Both the position numbers and the translations under genes were made by a program. Under the pieces are notes generated by a model. It saw only the letters and a list, made by a program, of their open reading frames with translations, was not told the origin of the DNA and did not search any database. From NCBI GenBank assembly GCA_900321425.1, contig ONWA01000002.1, forward strand, positions 25,423 through 89,422: a stretch of 64,000 nt of DNA. Direction: 5' to 3'. This document shows, piece after piece, positions 33,905 through 42,013 of this stretch; within the stretch, counting starts at the first letter, position 1; every line of letters begins with the position of its first letter. The DNA comes from an uncultured Prevotellaceae bacterium. GTDB taxonomy: Bacteria > Bacteroidota > Bacteroidia > Bacteroidales > Bacteroidaceae.

Positions 33905-36148
33905 ATGAAAGATAATAATAGAAAAATAACAAGTTCCAGAATCTGGCAGGTATGTTCGCACATCCGAGGTGTAATGCCAGATACGCAGATGCAACAAGTC
34001 GTTATTGCATTTACTTTCTTGCGTCGTATCGATTGCATAATAGGAAAGTATGCAGAGAAGAGCCAAGAATTCTATCAGAAGAATTATGAAAGGTTAAGCG
34101 ATGAGACATTGGACAAAAAGCTTAGAGATATATCAGGTGGTTATTCATTCTATAACTATTCAGGATATACCCTAAGTAACATCTTGCTCTCAAATAATTC
34201 TATAGAGGTCGTTCTAAATACATACCTTCAGGGGTTCAGTAAGAACGTACAAGAGATTTTAGCTGGAATGGAATTTCAACAGAATCTGGGCATTTTATAC
34301 CGCCAATCAAAATATATTGTTGAACTATTCCAACTCTTTTCAGAGATGGATTTGTCAAATGCGACAATAGATAATGAAGAATTTATTGAACTTGTATCGT
34401 CTGTTTTTTCTTTAGTAGGTGGACTCAGAATTTCACAATTCTATAGTTCCTTAGAGTTGTCAAACCTGATAGGTGAATGTCTATTTTCTAATAATGTATG
34501 TAGTGAAAATAACAATATCGTTTCCATTTATGATCCTGTTTGTGGAACCGGGAGCATGCTTGCAGTAGCAGGAGAAAAGGCAAAAACCATAGTTACACAT
34601 CAGGATAACATATCCCTAAACGGACAAGAATTGGCTGTTTTCCCATGTGCAATAGCAAAGGGGCTGGTTCTTCTTTCGGGCAACGAGAATAGTCAGGTGT
34701 TGTATGGTAATACATTAACAGATGATTTCTTCCCTAATTCTCATTTTCAATACATAGTTGCCGATATGCCTTTGGGACTGCAATGGAGGCCCTTTAAAGA
34801 AAGAATTGAGAATGAAAGCTTTGATGTGAAGGGGCGTTTCCATATTGGCCTGCCAAATGTCACTGATAGCCAATTTCTATTTATTGAGCATATTCTCTCA
34901 AAAATGGATGTAAAGGGTAGCCGCGCTGCATTCATTACCAACTCATTTGTGTTATGGGGTGGAAATGCTGCAAGTGGAGAGTCTCGTATACGTAGGTGGA
35001 TGTTTGAAAATGATTTGGTTGAAACAATCATTGCTTTGCCAAGTGGAATGCTTGCTGCAACTAATATCCCTGTATATTTATGGATACTTTCTAACAAAAA
35101 GAATCAGGACCAGAAAGGAAGAGTCTGCCTTATTGATTTGACTATTCAAGAAGAAAAAGGTAGTCGCATATCTATTGGTGAAGGTTTTGTAAAATCTGCT
35201 GTTTCTTTGTATAAATCATGGAGTAACTCTCCAATGTCCAAGATTGTAAATAATGAACAATTTGGTTTTTACGAAGTAAATCTTCTGGAAGATGGAAAGA
35301 AGAAAGAAACAGTAACCATCTCACTTGACACAGATATTAATGAATTTGTGGCAAAGGAACGCCAACCCTATGCTAAGGGCGAAATAACAGTTGATTATAG
35401 TTCCGTAGAGAAAGGTTTCGCCATTCAATTTAATGAATTTTTCCAGACTGAAGAAATTGATATACCATCGCTGAAGGATGCTTCATCAGAGATGGTCCAA
35501 ATGATTGACGCTATTTCTTCCATGAAAGGCATTATAGAAGAAAGTCTAAATCTCAAGGAAAATTATTCCGTTCCACAGAATTGGCGCGAATTTCCTTTGC
35601 GCGCAGTCGTAGAAGTGACTTGGGGAATTAATAGGCCACCTGTTCCCTCCGATAATGGATCAGGATTACCTGTCCTCTCAGTCCCTTATTTAAGGAATCC
35701 GTCTAATGAAGAACAACATTATAGCATAACGCCTCAAACAAAGTGTGCTACGCACCAAGATGTACTTATCATTGTGAAAGGTGCAAACACTGGTGAAATT
35801 TTCAAAGGAATTGAAGGGATTTTGCCACCTTCTCTCGCATCAATCAGGTGTGCCAATGAGGATATCGTAGTTCCACAATATTTGTATTATTTACTAAAAG
35901 GGTATGAGAAAGCATTGATGTCACAAGCCAAAGGTTCTACTATTAAATCTTTAGTATCAAAGACCATCTTAGATTTAAAATGTTGGATTCCGACAATTGA
36001 TGAGCAGCTAAGATTAGTTTCTTATCTGGATAAGGTCATTGGAAAAATAGATAATGTTGCGGAAGTTCTTGGCAATGCAGGCAATGTATTCTCAGAATAT
36101 CGGCAAACACTAATCGAAAATGTAGTTCATGGAAGAGCATTGATATAA
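33905..36148 (+). CDS. HsdM-HsdS fusion with degenerate methyltransferase motif and one target-recognition domain
   Basis: The protein has 747 residues. An HsdM-type N-terminal helical domain (1-150) precedes the methyltransferase domain, whose SAM motif DPVCGTGSMLAVAGE near 209 is intact. The catalytic (N/D)PP(F/Y) position reads VADMPLGLQW near 285: the first Pro and the aromatic residue are missing. From about residue 555 follows an HsdS-like part: NWREFPLRAVVEVTWGINR, one recognition domain and a C-terminal coiled coil. It therefore may bind a specific DNA sequence without methylating it. A normal HsdM, HsdS and HsdR are encoded 1.5 kb downstream. ATG 33905 is used because the longer frame crosses the promoter. 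Confidence 0.88.
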   Translation: MKDNNRKITSSRIWQVCSHIRGVMPDTQMQQVVIAFTFLRRIDCIIGKYAEKSQEFYQKNYERLSDETLDKKLRDISGGYSFYNYSGYTLSNILLSNNSIEVVLNTYLQGFSKNVQEILAGMEFQQNLGILYRQSKYIVELFQLFSEMDLSNATIDNEEFIELVSSVFSLVGGLRISQFYSSLELSNLIGECLFSNNVCSENNNIVSIYDPVCGTGSMLAVAGEKAKTIVTHQDNISLNGQELAVFPCAIAKGLVLLSGNENSQVLYGNTLTDDFFPNSHFQYIVADMPLGLQWRPFKERIENESFDVKGRFHIGLPNVTDSQFLFIEHILSKMDVKGSRAAFITNSFVLWGGNAASGESRIRRWMFENDLVETIIALPSGMLAATNIPVYLWILSNKKNQDQKGRVCLIDLTIQEEKGSRISIGEGFVKSAVSLYKSWSNSPMSKIVNNEQFGFYEVNLLEDGKKKETVTISLDTDINEFVAKERQPYAKGEITVDYSSVEKGFAIQFNEFFQTEEIDIPSLKDASSEMVQMIDAISSMKGIIEESLNLKENYSVPQNWREFPLRAVVEVTWGINRPPVPSDNGSGLPVLSVPYLRNPSNEEQHYSITPQTKCATHQDVLIIVKGANTGEIFKGIEGILPPSLASIRCANEDIVVPQYLYYLLKGYEKALMSQAKGSTIKSLVSKTILDLKCWIPTIDEQLRLVSYLDKVIGKIDNVAEVLGNAGNVFSEYRQTLIENVVHGRALI

Positions 36149-36164
36149 TGAATCTTTCTGAACG

Positions 36165-36199
36165 ATGCAGAAAACTTGCATAGTAAGACAGTAAATTTG
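36165..36199 (+). promoter_or_regulatory. Promoter/operator of the small-protein gene (copy 2 of the repeated control sequence)
   Basis: ATGCAGAAAACTTGCA (36165-36180), then 11 bp, then TAAATTTG (36192-36199) and CACTC. It is identical in layout to 33834-33868, which implies shared control of the two genes. Confidence 0.65.
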
Positions 36200-36221
36200 C
36201 ACTCAGAAAACAGCAAAACGT

Positions 36222-36476
36222 ATGGCAAATATATATAAGTATAAAAACATCAAAAGTAGTGTGAGCCACCAGAGCACAGAGGCTTTGGTGGAACAATTTA
36301 ACTCTCAGGTTGGAAAGAGATGCTGGGCTTCGTCCCGTGCAGCTCATAATACTGCGCTTATTGATACTCTAATTGATAGAGGGGTGAATATATCGGCCGT
36401 TTATGATGGTACCAGCATTTCGTTCAAAGAGCATGTCGTACTTAATGAAGACCTGAATAAGCTATCCTTGGTATGA
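36222..36476 (+). CDS. Small unknown protein, 84 residues
   Basis: The protein is 84 residues long with no membrane segment. The middle, RAAHNTALIDTLIDRGVNIS, suggests a helix pair, and the N-terminus is polar and basic. It is preceded by its own promoter/operator, the same one that drives the HsdM-HsdS fusion, so it is likely a real gene and may be an antidote, regulator or accessory subunit. The family is not recognised. Confidence 0.65.
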   Translation: MANIYKYKNIKSSVSHQSTEALVEQFNSQVGKRCWASSRAAHNTALIDTLIDRGVNISAVYDGTSISFKEHVVLNEDLNKLSLV

Positions 36477-36538
36477 TTTTCATTTAGTGAGCAACAACAA
36501 TCAGTTATTTGAAGACAAGAAAAAAGGAGATAAAAATT

Positions 36539-37594
36539 ATGACTATTACAATCGAAAAGAAACATCTGTACATCCTGTTAGGGATTGTTCTGACATGTGC
36601 TATTATTTTTCTAATAGCAAAAGTTGGCTTTGAAAAGAAGGTCGATTATGAAGCCACTGCCAAAGATGCTAAAGTAAATGCATACACGGTCGTAGGTCTA
36701 TCCTCTACTATTTTGAGTGACTATCAAAAGACTTGGAGCTCGACTATTAGTGGCGGTTCTTACGTTAAAGACGAAAATGGTAGAGAACATTATTGTTCAG
36801 ACTTTAACGATGCTATTTCATACAGGATGAGGTACTTTATGCACGAGGGATATTTCGACATAATAGACAGCCTTTCCAATGTCGTTAAAGAAGACCTAAA
36901 ACTCATGGATGATGCTCCAGAGAAGTTTCAGGATGTGCAAAAGACCTTTGTCGCAATGTATGGCGATATGAACACATTAGTTTCTTTGGTGAAAGAACCA
37001 AAAGGATCGTTAATGACATTTGGTAGTAAGGTTAACGAATTGATGATGAACTTCGATAAGAATTACAAAGAAACAGATTTGAAAGTAAGTGTATCGGATG
37101 ATGAACTTAAAGAAAAAGTCATTAACCTTTATGAGATAATATCAAAAAAGAAATTGGAGAAAGATGCTGAGAAAAAGAAGGCTGATGAAGTATTATATGG
37201 CGCAAATAAAAAAGCAGGAGAGAAATTCTTATCCGAAAATGGGAAGAAGGAAGATGTAATAACTTTGCCAAGCGGTGTCCAGTATAAAGTAATAAAAGAA
37301 GGGAATGGAAAAATACCTTCAGAAACCTCACGTGTTAAGGTCCATTATGAAGGACGTACCATTGATGGAAAGGTGTTTGACAGTTCGTATAAGCGTGGAG
37401 AACCTGCTGAGTTTCGTGTTAATCAGGTCATTAAGGGATGGACAGAAGCTTTAACACATATGCCCGCAGGTTCTATTTGGGAGATTTATATTCCCCAGGA
37501 ACTTGCATATGGAGAAAGGCAACAGGGATCTGACATCGAGCCTTATTCAACGTTGATATTCAAGGTGGAATTACAAAAGGTTACTAATGATTAA
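36539..37594 (+). CDS. Membrane-anchored FKBP-type peptidyl-prolyl isomerase
   Basis: The protein has 351 residues. A single membrane helix (about 11-31, [19 protein letters not shown]) is followed by a long helical region (about 40-240) and a C-terminal FKBP domain (about 245-350). [19 protein letters not shown] and [18 protein letters not shown] are diagnostic. ATG 36539 is chosen: a strong Shine-Dalgarno AAGGAG stands about 10 bp upstream, unusual for this genome. It is a prolyl isomerase facing the periplasm if the helix is a signal anchor. It is odd cargo for a defence island; it lies 41 bp before hsdM in the same direction. Confidence 0.88.
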   Translation: MTITIEKKHLYILLGIVLTCAIIFLIAKVGFEKKVDYEATAKDAKVNAYTVVGLSSTILSDYQKTWSSTISGGSYVKDENGREHYCSDFNDAISYRMRYFMHEGYFDIIDSLSNVVKEDLKLMDDAPEKFQDVQKTFVAMYGDMNTLVSLVKEPKGSLMTFGSKVNELMMNFDKNYKETDLKVSVSDDELKEKVINLYEIISKKKLEKDAEKKKADEVLYGANKKAGEKFLSENGKKEDVITLPSGVQYKVIKEGNGKIPSETSRVKVHYEGRTIDGKVFDSSYKRGEPAEFRVNQVIKGWTEALTHMPAGSIWEIYIPQELAYGERQQGSDIEPYSTLIFKVELQKVTND

Positions 37595-37635
37595 TTAATT
37601 TTTATATTTATCAAAATACGACATGAATAAGTGAT

Positions 37636-39198
37636 ATGGCAAAGAAACAGATAAAAGAGAAATCGATTGAGGAATCGCTGTGGGAATCAGCGAATAAGCT
37701 GCGAGGGTCTGTGGAGCCCTCGGAGTATAAGCATGTAGTGCTGAGCCTAATCTTTCTGAAATATGCTCACGACCGTTTTACGGAGCGGCGCAATGAGCTG
37801 GTGGCAGAAGGCAAGGAGGCTTTTGCAGACAACCCCGTGTTCTATAATGCCAAGAACGTCTTTTATCTGGAACCTGAGAGCCGTTGGGATTTTCTGATTG
37901 AAAATGCCAAGCAGAATGATATTGCCATCAAGATAGACAAGGCATTGGCGAAAGTGGAACAGAGCAACCCTATGCTAAAAGGAGCCTTGCCAAGCAATTA
38001 CTATGCAGGTCTGTCGCTCGACCGTACCAAGCTTGCTGCATTACTCGATGAAATCAATAAGATAGACACGCTTAAAGACCCGGAAAATGATCTCATCGGT
38101 CGTGTATATGAATACTTCCTCGGCAAGTTTGCCATTGCCGAAGGCAAGGGTAAGGGTGAATACTACACGCCTAAGACCATCGTCAACCTGATTGCTGAGA
38201 TGATTGAACCTTATCGTGGAAAGATTTATGACCCTTGTTGTGGTTCTGGCGGTATGTTCGTACAGAGCATGAAATTCATCGAGGCGCATCACGGTAACAA
38301 GCGTGACATCTCTGTCTATGGACAGGAATATACCAATACCACCTATAAACTGGCGAAGATGAACCTTGCCATTCGTGGCATTGCCTGCAACCTGGGTGAG
38401 ATGGCTGCCGATACGTTCCACAACGATCAGCACAAAGACCTGAAGGCAGACTTCATTATGGCTAATCCTCCATTCAACCAGAAGGCTTGGCGTGCTGAGA
38501 ACGAATTGAAGGATGACCCGCGATGGGCAGGTTACGACGTGCCTCCTACAAGTAATGCCAACTATGGTTGGATTTTGAACATCGTCTCTAAACTCTCTGC
38601 TAATGGAACAGCAGGTTTCCTTCTTGCCAATGGCGCTCTAAGCGGCGACGGTACGGAACTTGCTATCCGTAAGCAACTGCTTCAGAACCATTTAGTAGAA
38701 GCCATTGTTATCCTGCCTCGTAATATGTTCTACTCTACTGATATCAGCGTGACGCTTTGGATTCTGAATAACAACAAGAAGGCCCGCACGGTGGAGCAGA
38801 ACGGCAAGATGATTCGCTATCGCAATCGTGAGGACGAGGTGCTGTTCATCGACCTGCGCCAATGGGGAGAACCGTTCGAGAAGAAATACATCCAGTTCTC
38901 TACGGAGCAGATACAGCAGATAGCCGAGAACTTCCACAACTGGCAGCGCGTAGGCTATGAAGATACCTATCATAACGAGCCTGAATATTGCTACTCAGCC
39001 ACCCTCGATGAGATTGAGAAGAAAGGTTGGAGCCTTGTGCCAAGCAAATACATTGAGTTCCGCAATCGTGATGAGCAGATTGACTTCGACACCAAGATGA
39101 AGCAACTACAAATAGAAATGCGTAGTCTCTTGCAGCAGGAAGAAGAGAGTAAGCAGCAACTAAAAGACCTTTTCGGAAAGTTGGGCTATGGAATATAA
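37636..39198 (+). CDS. hsdM: Type I restriction-modification methyltransferase subunit
   Basis: The protein has 520 residues. The N-terminal HsdM helical domain (LWESANKLRGSVEPSEYKHV) precedes an N6-adenine methyltransferase with SAM motif DPCCGSGGMFVQ near 198 and catalytic NPPF in FIMANPPFNQ near 274-283. It methylates the adenine in the target chosen by HsdS. The gene is richer in G+C than the HsdM-HsdS fusion upstream. It overlaps hsdS by 11 bp. Confidence 0.97.
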   Translation: MAKKQIKEKSIEESLWESANKLRGSVEPSEYKHVVLSLIFLKYAHDRFTERRNELVAEGKEAFADNPVFYNAKNVFYLEPESRWDFLIENAKQNDIAIKIDKALAKVEQSNPMLKGALPSNYYAGLSLDRTKLAALLDEINKIDTLKDPENDLIGRVYEYFLGKFAIAEGKGKGEYYTPKTIVNLIAEMIEPYRGKIYDPCCGSGGMFVQSMKFIEAHHGNKRDISVYGQEYTNTTYKLAKMNLAIRGIACNLGEMAADTFHNDQHKDLKADFIMANPPFNQKAWRAENELKDDPRWAGYDVPPTSNANYGWILNIVSKLSANGTAGFLLANGALSGDGTELAIRKQLLQNHLVEAIVILPRNMFYSTDISVTLWILNNNKKARTVEQNGKMIRYRNREDEVLFIDLRQWGEPFEKKYIQFSTEQIQQIAENFHNWQRVGYEDTYHNEPEYCYSATLDEIEKKGWSLVPSKYIEFRNRDEQIDFDTKMKQLQIEMRSLLQQEEESKQQLKDLFGKLGYGI

Positions 39199-40327
39199 AC
39201 GTTTAGGTGACTATATCAGAGAGGTGAATGTTCGTAATTTGGATTTGAAGGTTACGAACTTGCTGGGTGTGAGCATTTCGAAGGAGTTTATGCCTTCGAT
39301 TGCTAATACTATTGGTACGGATATGTCTACCTATAAGATAGTAGAACGAAGACAGTTTGCATATGGCCCTGTCACCTCACGCAATGGCGACAAAGTATCT
39401 ATTGCTTTGTTGGATGGTTACGATGATGCTATTATTTCTCAGGCTTATACGGTGTTTGAAGTTATTGACCACAAACAGCTATTGCCAGAGTATTTAATGA
39501 TGTGGTTTCGTCGTCCTGAGTTTGATCGTTATGCCCGTTTTCATTCACATGGGAGTGCTCGTGAGATATTCGATTGGGAAGAACTTTGTGATGTCATGCT
39601 CCCCATCCCCTCCCTCACTCGCCAGCTTGAAATCGTATCAGAATACGAAACGCTGACCAACCGCATTCGTCTCAACGAGCAGATGATTCAGAACCTTGAA
39701 GCCACCGCCCAAGCCCTCTACCGCAAAGCCTTCGTCGATAACATCGACAAAGGAAACCTCCCCGGAGGCTGGAAAATGGGAACGATTGGTGAATTTTGTA
39801 AAGAGATGAAATCTGGTGGTACTCCAAGTAGAAACCATAATGAATATTGGGATAAGAACGATTTCCTTTGGCTTAAATCGGGAGAAGTACATAATAATAT
39901 TATTATTACTGTTGAAGAATACATTAGTCAAGCAGGACTAAATAATAGTTCTGCTAAGATTATTCCTCAGGGCTCTGTAATAATGGCAATGTATGGAGCA
40001 ACTGCTGCACAAGTGGCATATCTCAACTGTGACACTACCACCAATCAAGCATGTTGTAACATGATATGCAACTGCAAAGAAGATGCAGCTTATTTGTTCT
40101 TCCATTTATTGGCAAATCAAGAAGACATTAAAAAACTTGCAAATGGAGGAGCACAAGAAAACCTCAGTCAAGAATTGATAGCGCAACAGCCAATAGTTCT
40201 TCTCAATGACAACGAAAAGATATTAAAGTTTGTGCCAATACTTGACAACCTCGTTGTATTATACAAGGAAAACGAAAAATTAACCGAATTACAGTCTTTG
40301 CTCTTGGCGAAGATGGGGACAATCTAA
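39188..40327 (+). CDS. hsdS: Type I restriction specificity subunit, two target-recognition domains
   Basis: The protein has 379 residues. The first recognition domain spans about 1-150, and a central coiled coil (RQLEIVSEYETLTNRIRLNE, about 148-185) follows. The second recognition domain begins with WKMGTIGEFCKEMKSGGTPS near 196, and a C-terminal coiled coil ends at the terminus. Base composition changes sharply at about 39,775: the centre is GC-rich and the second domain AT-rich, which suggests that domain was exchanged. It overlaps the end of hsdM. Confidence 0.94.
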   Translation: MEYKRLGDYIREVNVRNLDLKVTNLLGVSISKEFMPSIANTIGTDMSTYKIVERRQFAYGPVTSRNGDKVSIALLDGYDDAIISQAYTVFEVIDHKQLLPEYLMMWFRRPEFDRYARFHSHGSAREIFDWEELCDVMLPIPSLTRQLEIVSEYETLTNRIRLNEQMIQNLEATAQALYRKAFVDNIDKGNLPGGWKMGTIGEFCKEMKSGGTPSRNHNEYWDKNDFLWLKSGEVHNNIIITVEEYISQAGLNNSSAKIIPQGSVIMAMYGATAAQVAYLNCDTTTNQACCNMICNCKEDAAYLFFHLLANQEDIKKLANGGAQENLSQELIAQQPIVLLNDNEKILKFVPILDNLVVLYKENEKLTELQSLLLAKMGTI

Positions 40328-40338
40328 AATAAAAGATT

Positions 40339-42009
40339 ATGAGTGAACTACAAGTAAGACATGTTGCTACAATGCTAAAACAGCGATATTCTGACAAAAT
40401 TGATGTGTCAGATTGTTTGACCACAAGAGAAGAAGACTTTAATAATTTATTTTTAACAAGAGCGTATGCAGCTTTTTCATTACAGGTTATCGCAGATGTT
40501 CCCGAAGATACTGCAGCAAATTCTATAACTGACGGAGTTAATGATAATGGTATTGATGCAATACTATTTGACAAATCAACCAAAATTCTGTGGATAGTTC
40601 AAAGCAAATGGAAGAAAAAAGGAGAGGGCGAACCTGAATCTGGAGATACACTGAAATTTTGTATTGGAATAAAGAAAATTATAGAAGATGACTTTGAATC
40701 ATTTAACGATAAGATTAAGAGCAAACAGTGTGATATAGAAGATGCATTGAATGATTATACTGTTAAAATAAATTTAATTCTTGCATACACGGGTGGAGAT
40801 AACTTATCTTCGCACAATTTAGATGCAATTAGTCGCTTGCTTCAAGAAGTGAATGAAGATTCGGAAGAGTTGATGTCTTTCGAGACCTTCACTTTATCTA
40901 AAGCACACAAAGCATTAGCTGGTCTTGTTGATGGGCAACCGATAAATACTGAAATGGTAATAAATAGTTATGGCAAAATAGACGAACCCTACAAAGCAAT
41001 ATATGGCTATGTTAATGGGACAATCTTTGCCCAATTATGGGACATATATAAAAGTAGGCTTTTTAGTGAAAATATCCGAGGCTTTTTAGGAGATAGTATT
41101 GTCAACGAAGATGTTCAAGCTACTATTACAAATTGTCCAGAAAACTTTTACTATTTCAATAATGGAGTTACTATATTGTGTGATTCTTTTAACAAGAAAC
41201 CTCTTATGCAGCAAAATGCGGGTACATTTGACGTTAGAAATCTGAAAATTGTTAATGGGGCACAAACTGTAGGAAACATTGGGAAAATGTACAAAACATA
41301 TCCAGATGCTATAGAAAAGGTGTGGATAACAATAAAATTGATCTCATTAGAGAATTGTCCTCCTGATTTTGGAGAAAATGTTACAAGAAAGACCAATACA
41401 CAAAATAAGATTGAAAAACGAGATTTTGTATCTTTAGATTGTTTGCAAGACAAATTGAAAACAGAGTTAGCCCTATTAGGTGTCAGCTATCATATCAAGC
41501 GTTCTGGTGAATTAGTAACTGACGAAATGTCATGTACGGTAGATGAGCTTATGGTTGCTGTCGCTTGCTCTCTTTCTAATGTTGATTTCGCAGTAATGGC
41601 AAAGCGTGAGGTCGGTTTATTGTGGAATGATACAAAACAAGAACCATATACTCTAATCATTAACGAAAACTTGTCGGCTATAAGAGCATGGAGATGTATT
41701 CAGGTGATGAGAAAATTAAACACATATATAAAGAATGAATCTAAGCAAAGTACTGGTCGCAAACGATTATGCATAATACACTCTAATAGATTCGTATTGC
41801 ATGTTATTCTCAGTTCAATAGTCCTAAATCTTGAGGATGAAAATCAGGACTTTAGCAAATATTTAGAGCAAACACTTGATTTGGACATTAAAAGAATAGA
41901 GAAAAAACTATTTAATTTAGTAGAAAAGAAATATAAATCATCACTTATACATCAGGTCTTCAGAAATTATACCAAATGTAGAGATTTGCAAAATTTGATT
42001 TTAAAGTAG
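40339..42009 (+). CDS. AIPR family (abortive infection phage resistance) protein
   Basis: The protein has 556 residues. The N-terminal part contains a nuclease-like strand pattern GVNDNGIDAILF, then WIVQSKWKK (about 68-96), compatible with a PD-(D/E)xK fold. The AIPR core shows GFLGDSIVNE, ENFYYFNNGVTILCD near 268 and LKIVNGAQTVGNIGKM near 302, followed by RKTNTQNKIEKRDF. AIPR proteins act in phage exclusion. Here the gene is placed between hsdS and hsdR, 11 bp and 4 bp away, in an operon that otherwise encodes one enzyme complex. It is visibly more AT-rich than hsdM and hsdR. Confidence 0.9.
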   Translation: MSELQVRHVATMLKQRYSDKIDVSDCLTTREEDFNNLFLTRAYAAFSLQVIADVPEDTAANSITDGVNDNGIDAILFDKSTKILWIVQSKWKKKGEGEPESGDTLKFCIGIKKIIEDDFESFNDKIKSKQCDIEDALNDYTVKINLILAYTGGDNLSSHNLDAISRLLQEVNEDSEELMSFETFTLSKAHKALAGLVDGQPINTEMVINSYGKIDEPYKAIYGYVNGTIFAQLWDIYKSRLFSENIRGFLGDSIVNEDVQATITNCPENFYYFNNGVTILCDSFNKKPLMQQNAGTFDVRNLKIVNGAQTVGNIGKMYKTYPDAIEKVWITIKLISLENCPPDFGENVTRKTNTQNKIEKRDFVSLDCLQDKLKTELALLGVSYHIKRSGELVTDEMSCTVDELMVAVACSLSNVDFAVMAKREVGLLWNDTKQEPYTLIINENLSAIRAWRCIQVMRKLNTYIKNESKQSTGRKRLCIIHSNRFVLHVILSSIVLNLEDENQDFSKYLEQTLDLDIKRIEKKLFNLVEKKYKSSLIHQVFRNYTKCRDLQNLILK

Positions 42010-42013
42010 TATT

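Noticed and set aside
37636-40327. Phase-variable, invertible hsdS locus
   Set aside because: Only one full hsdS is present and no inverted repeats or nearby extra recombinase were seen around it; the other specificity domain is fused to HsdM in the same orientation.
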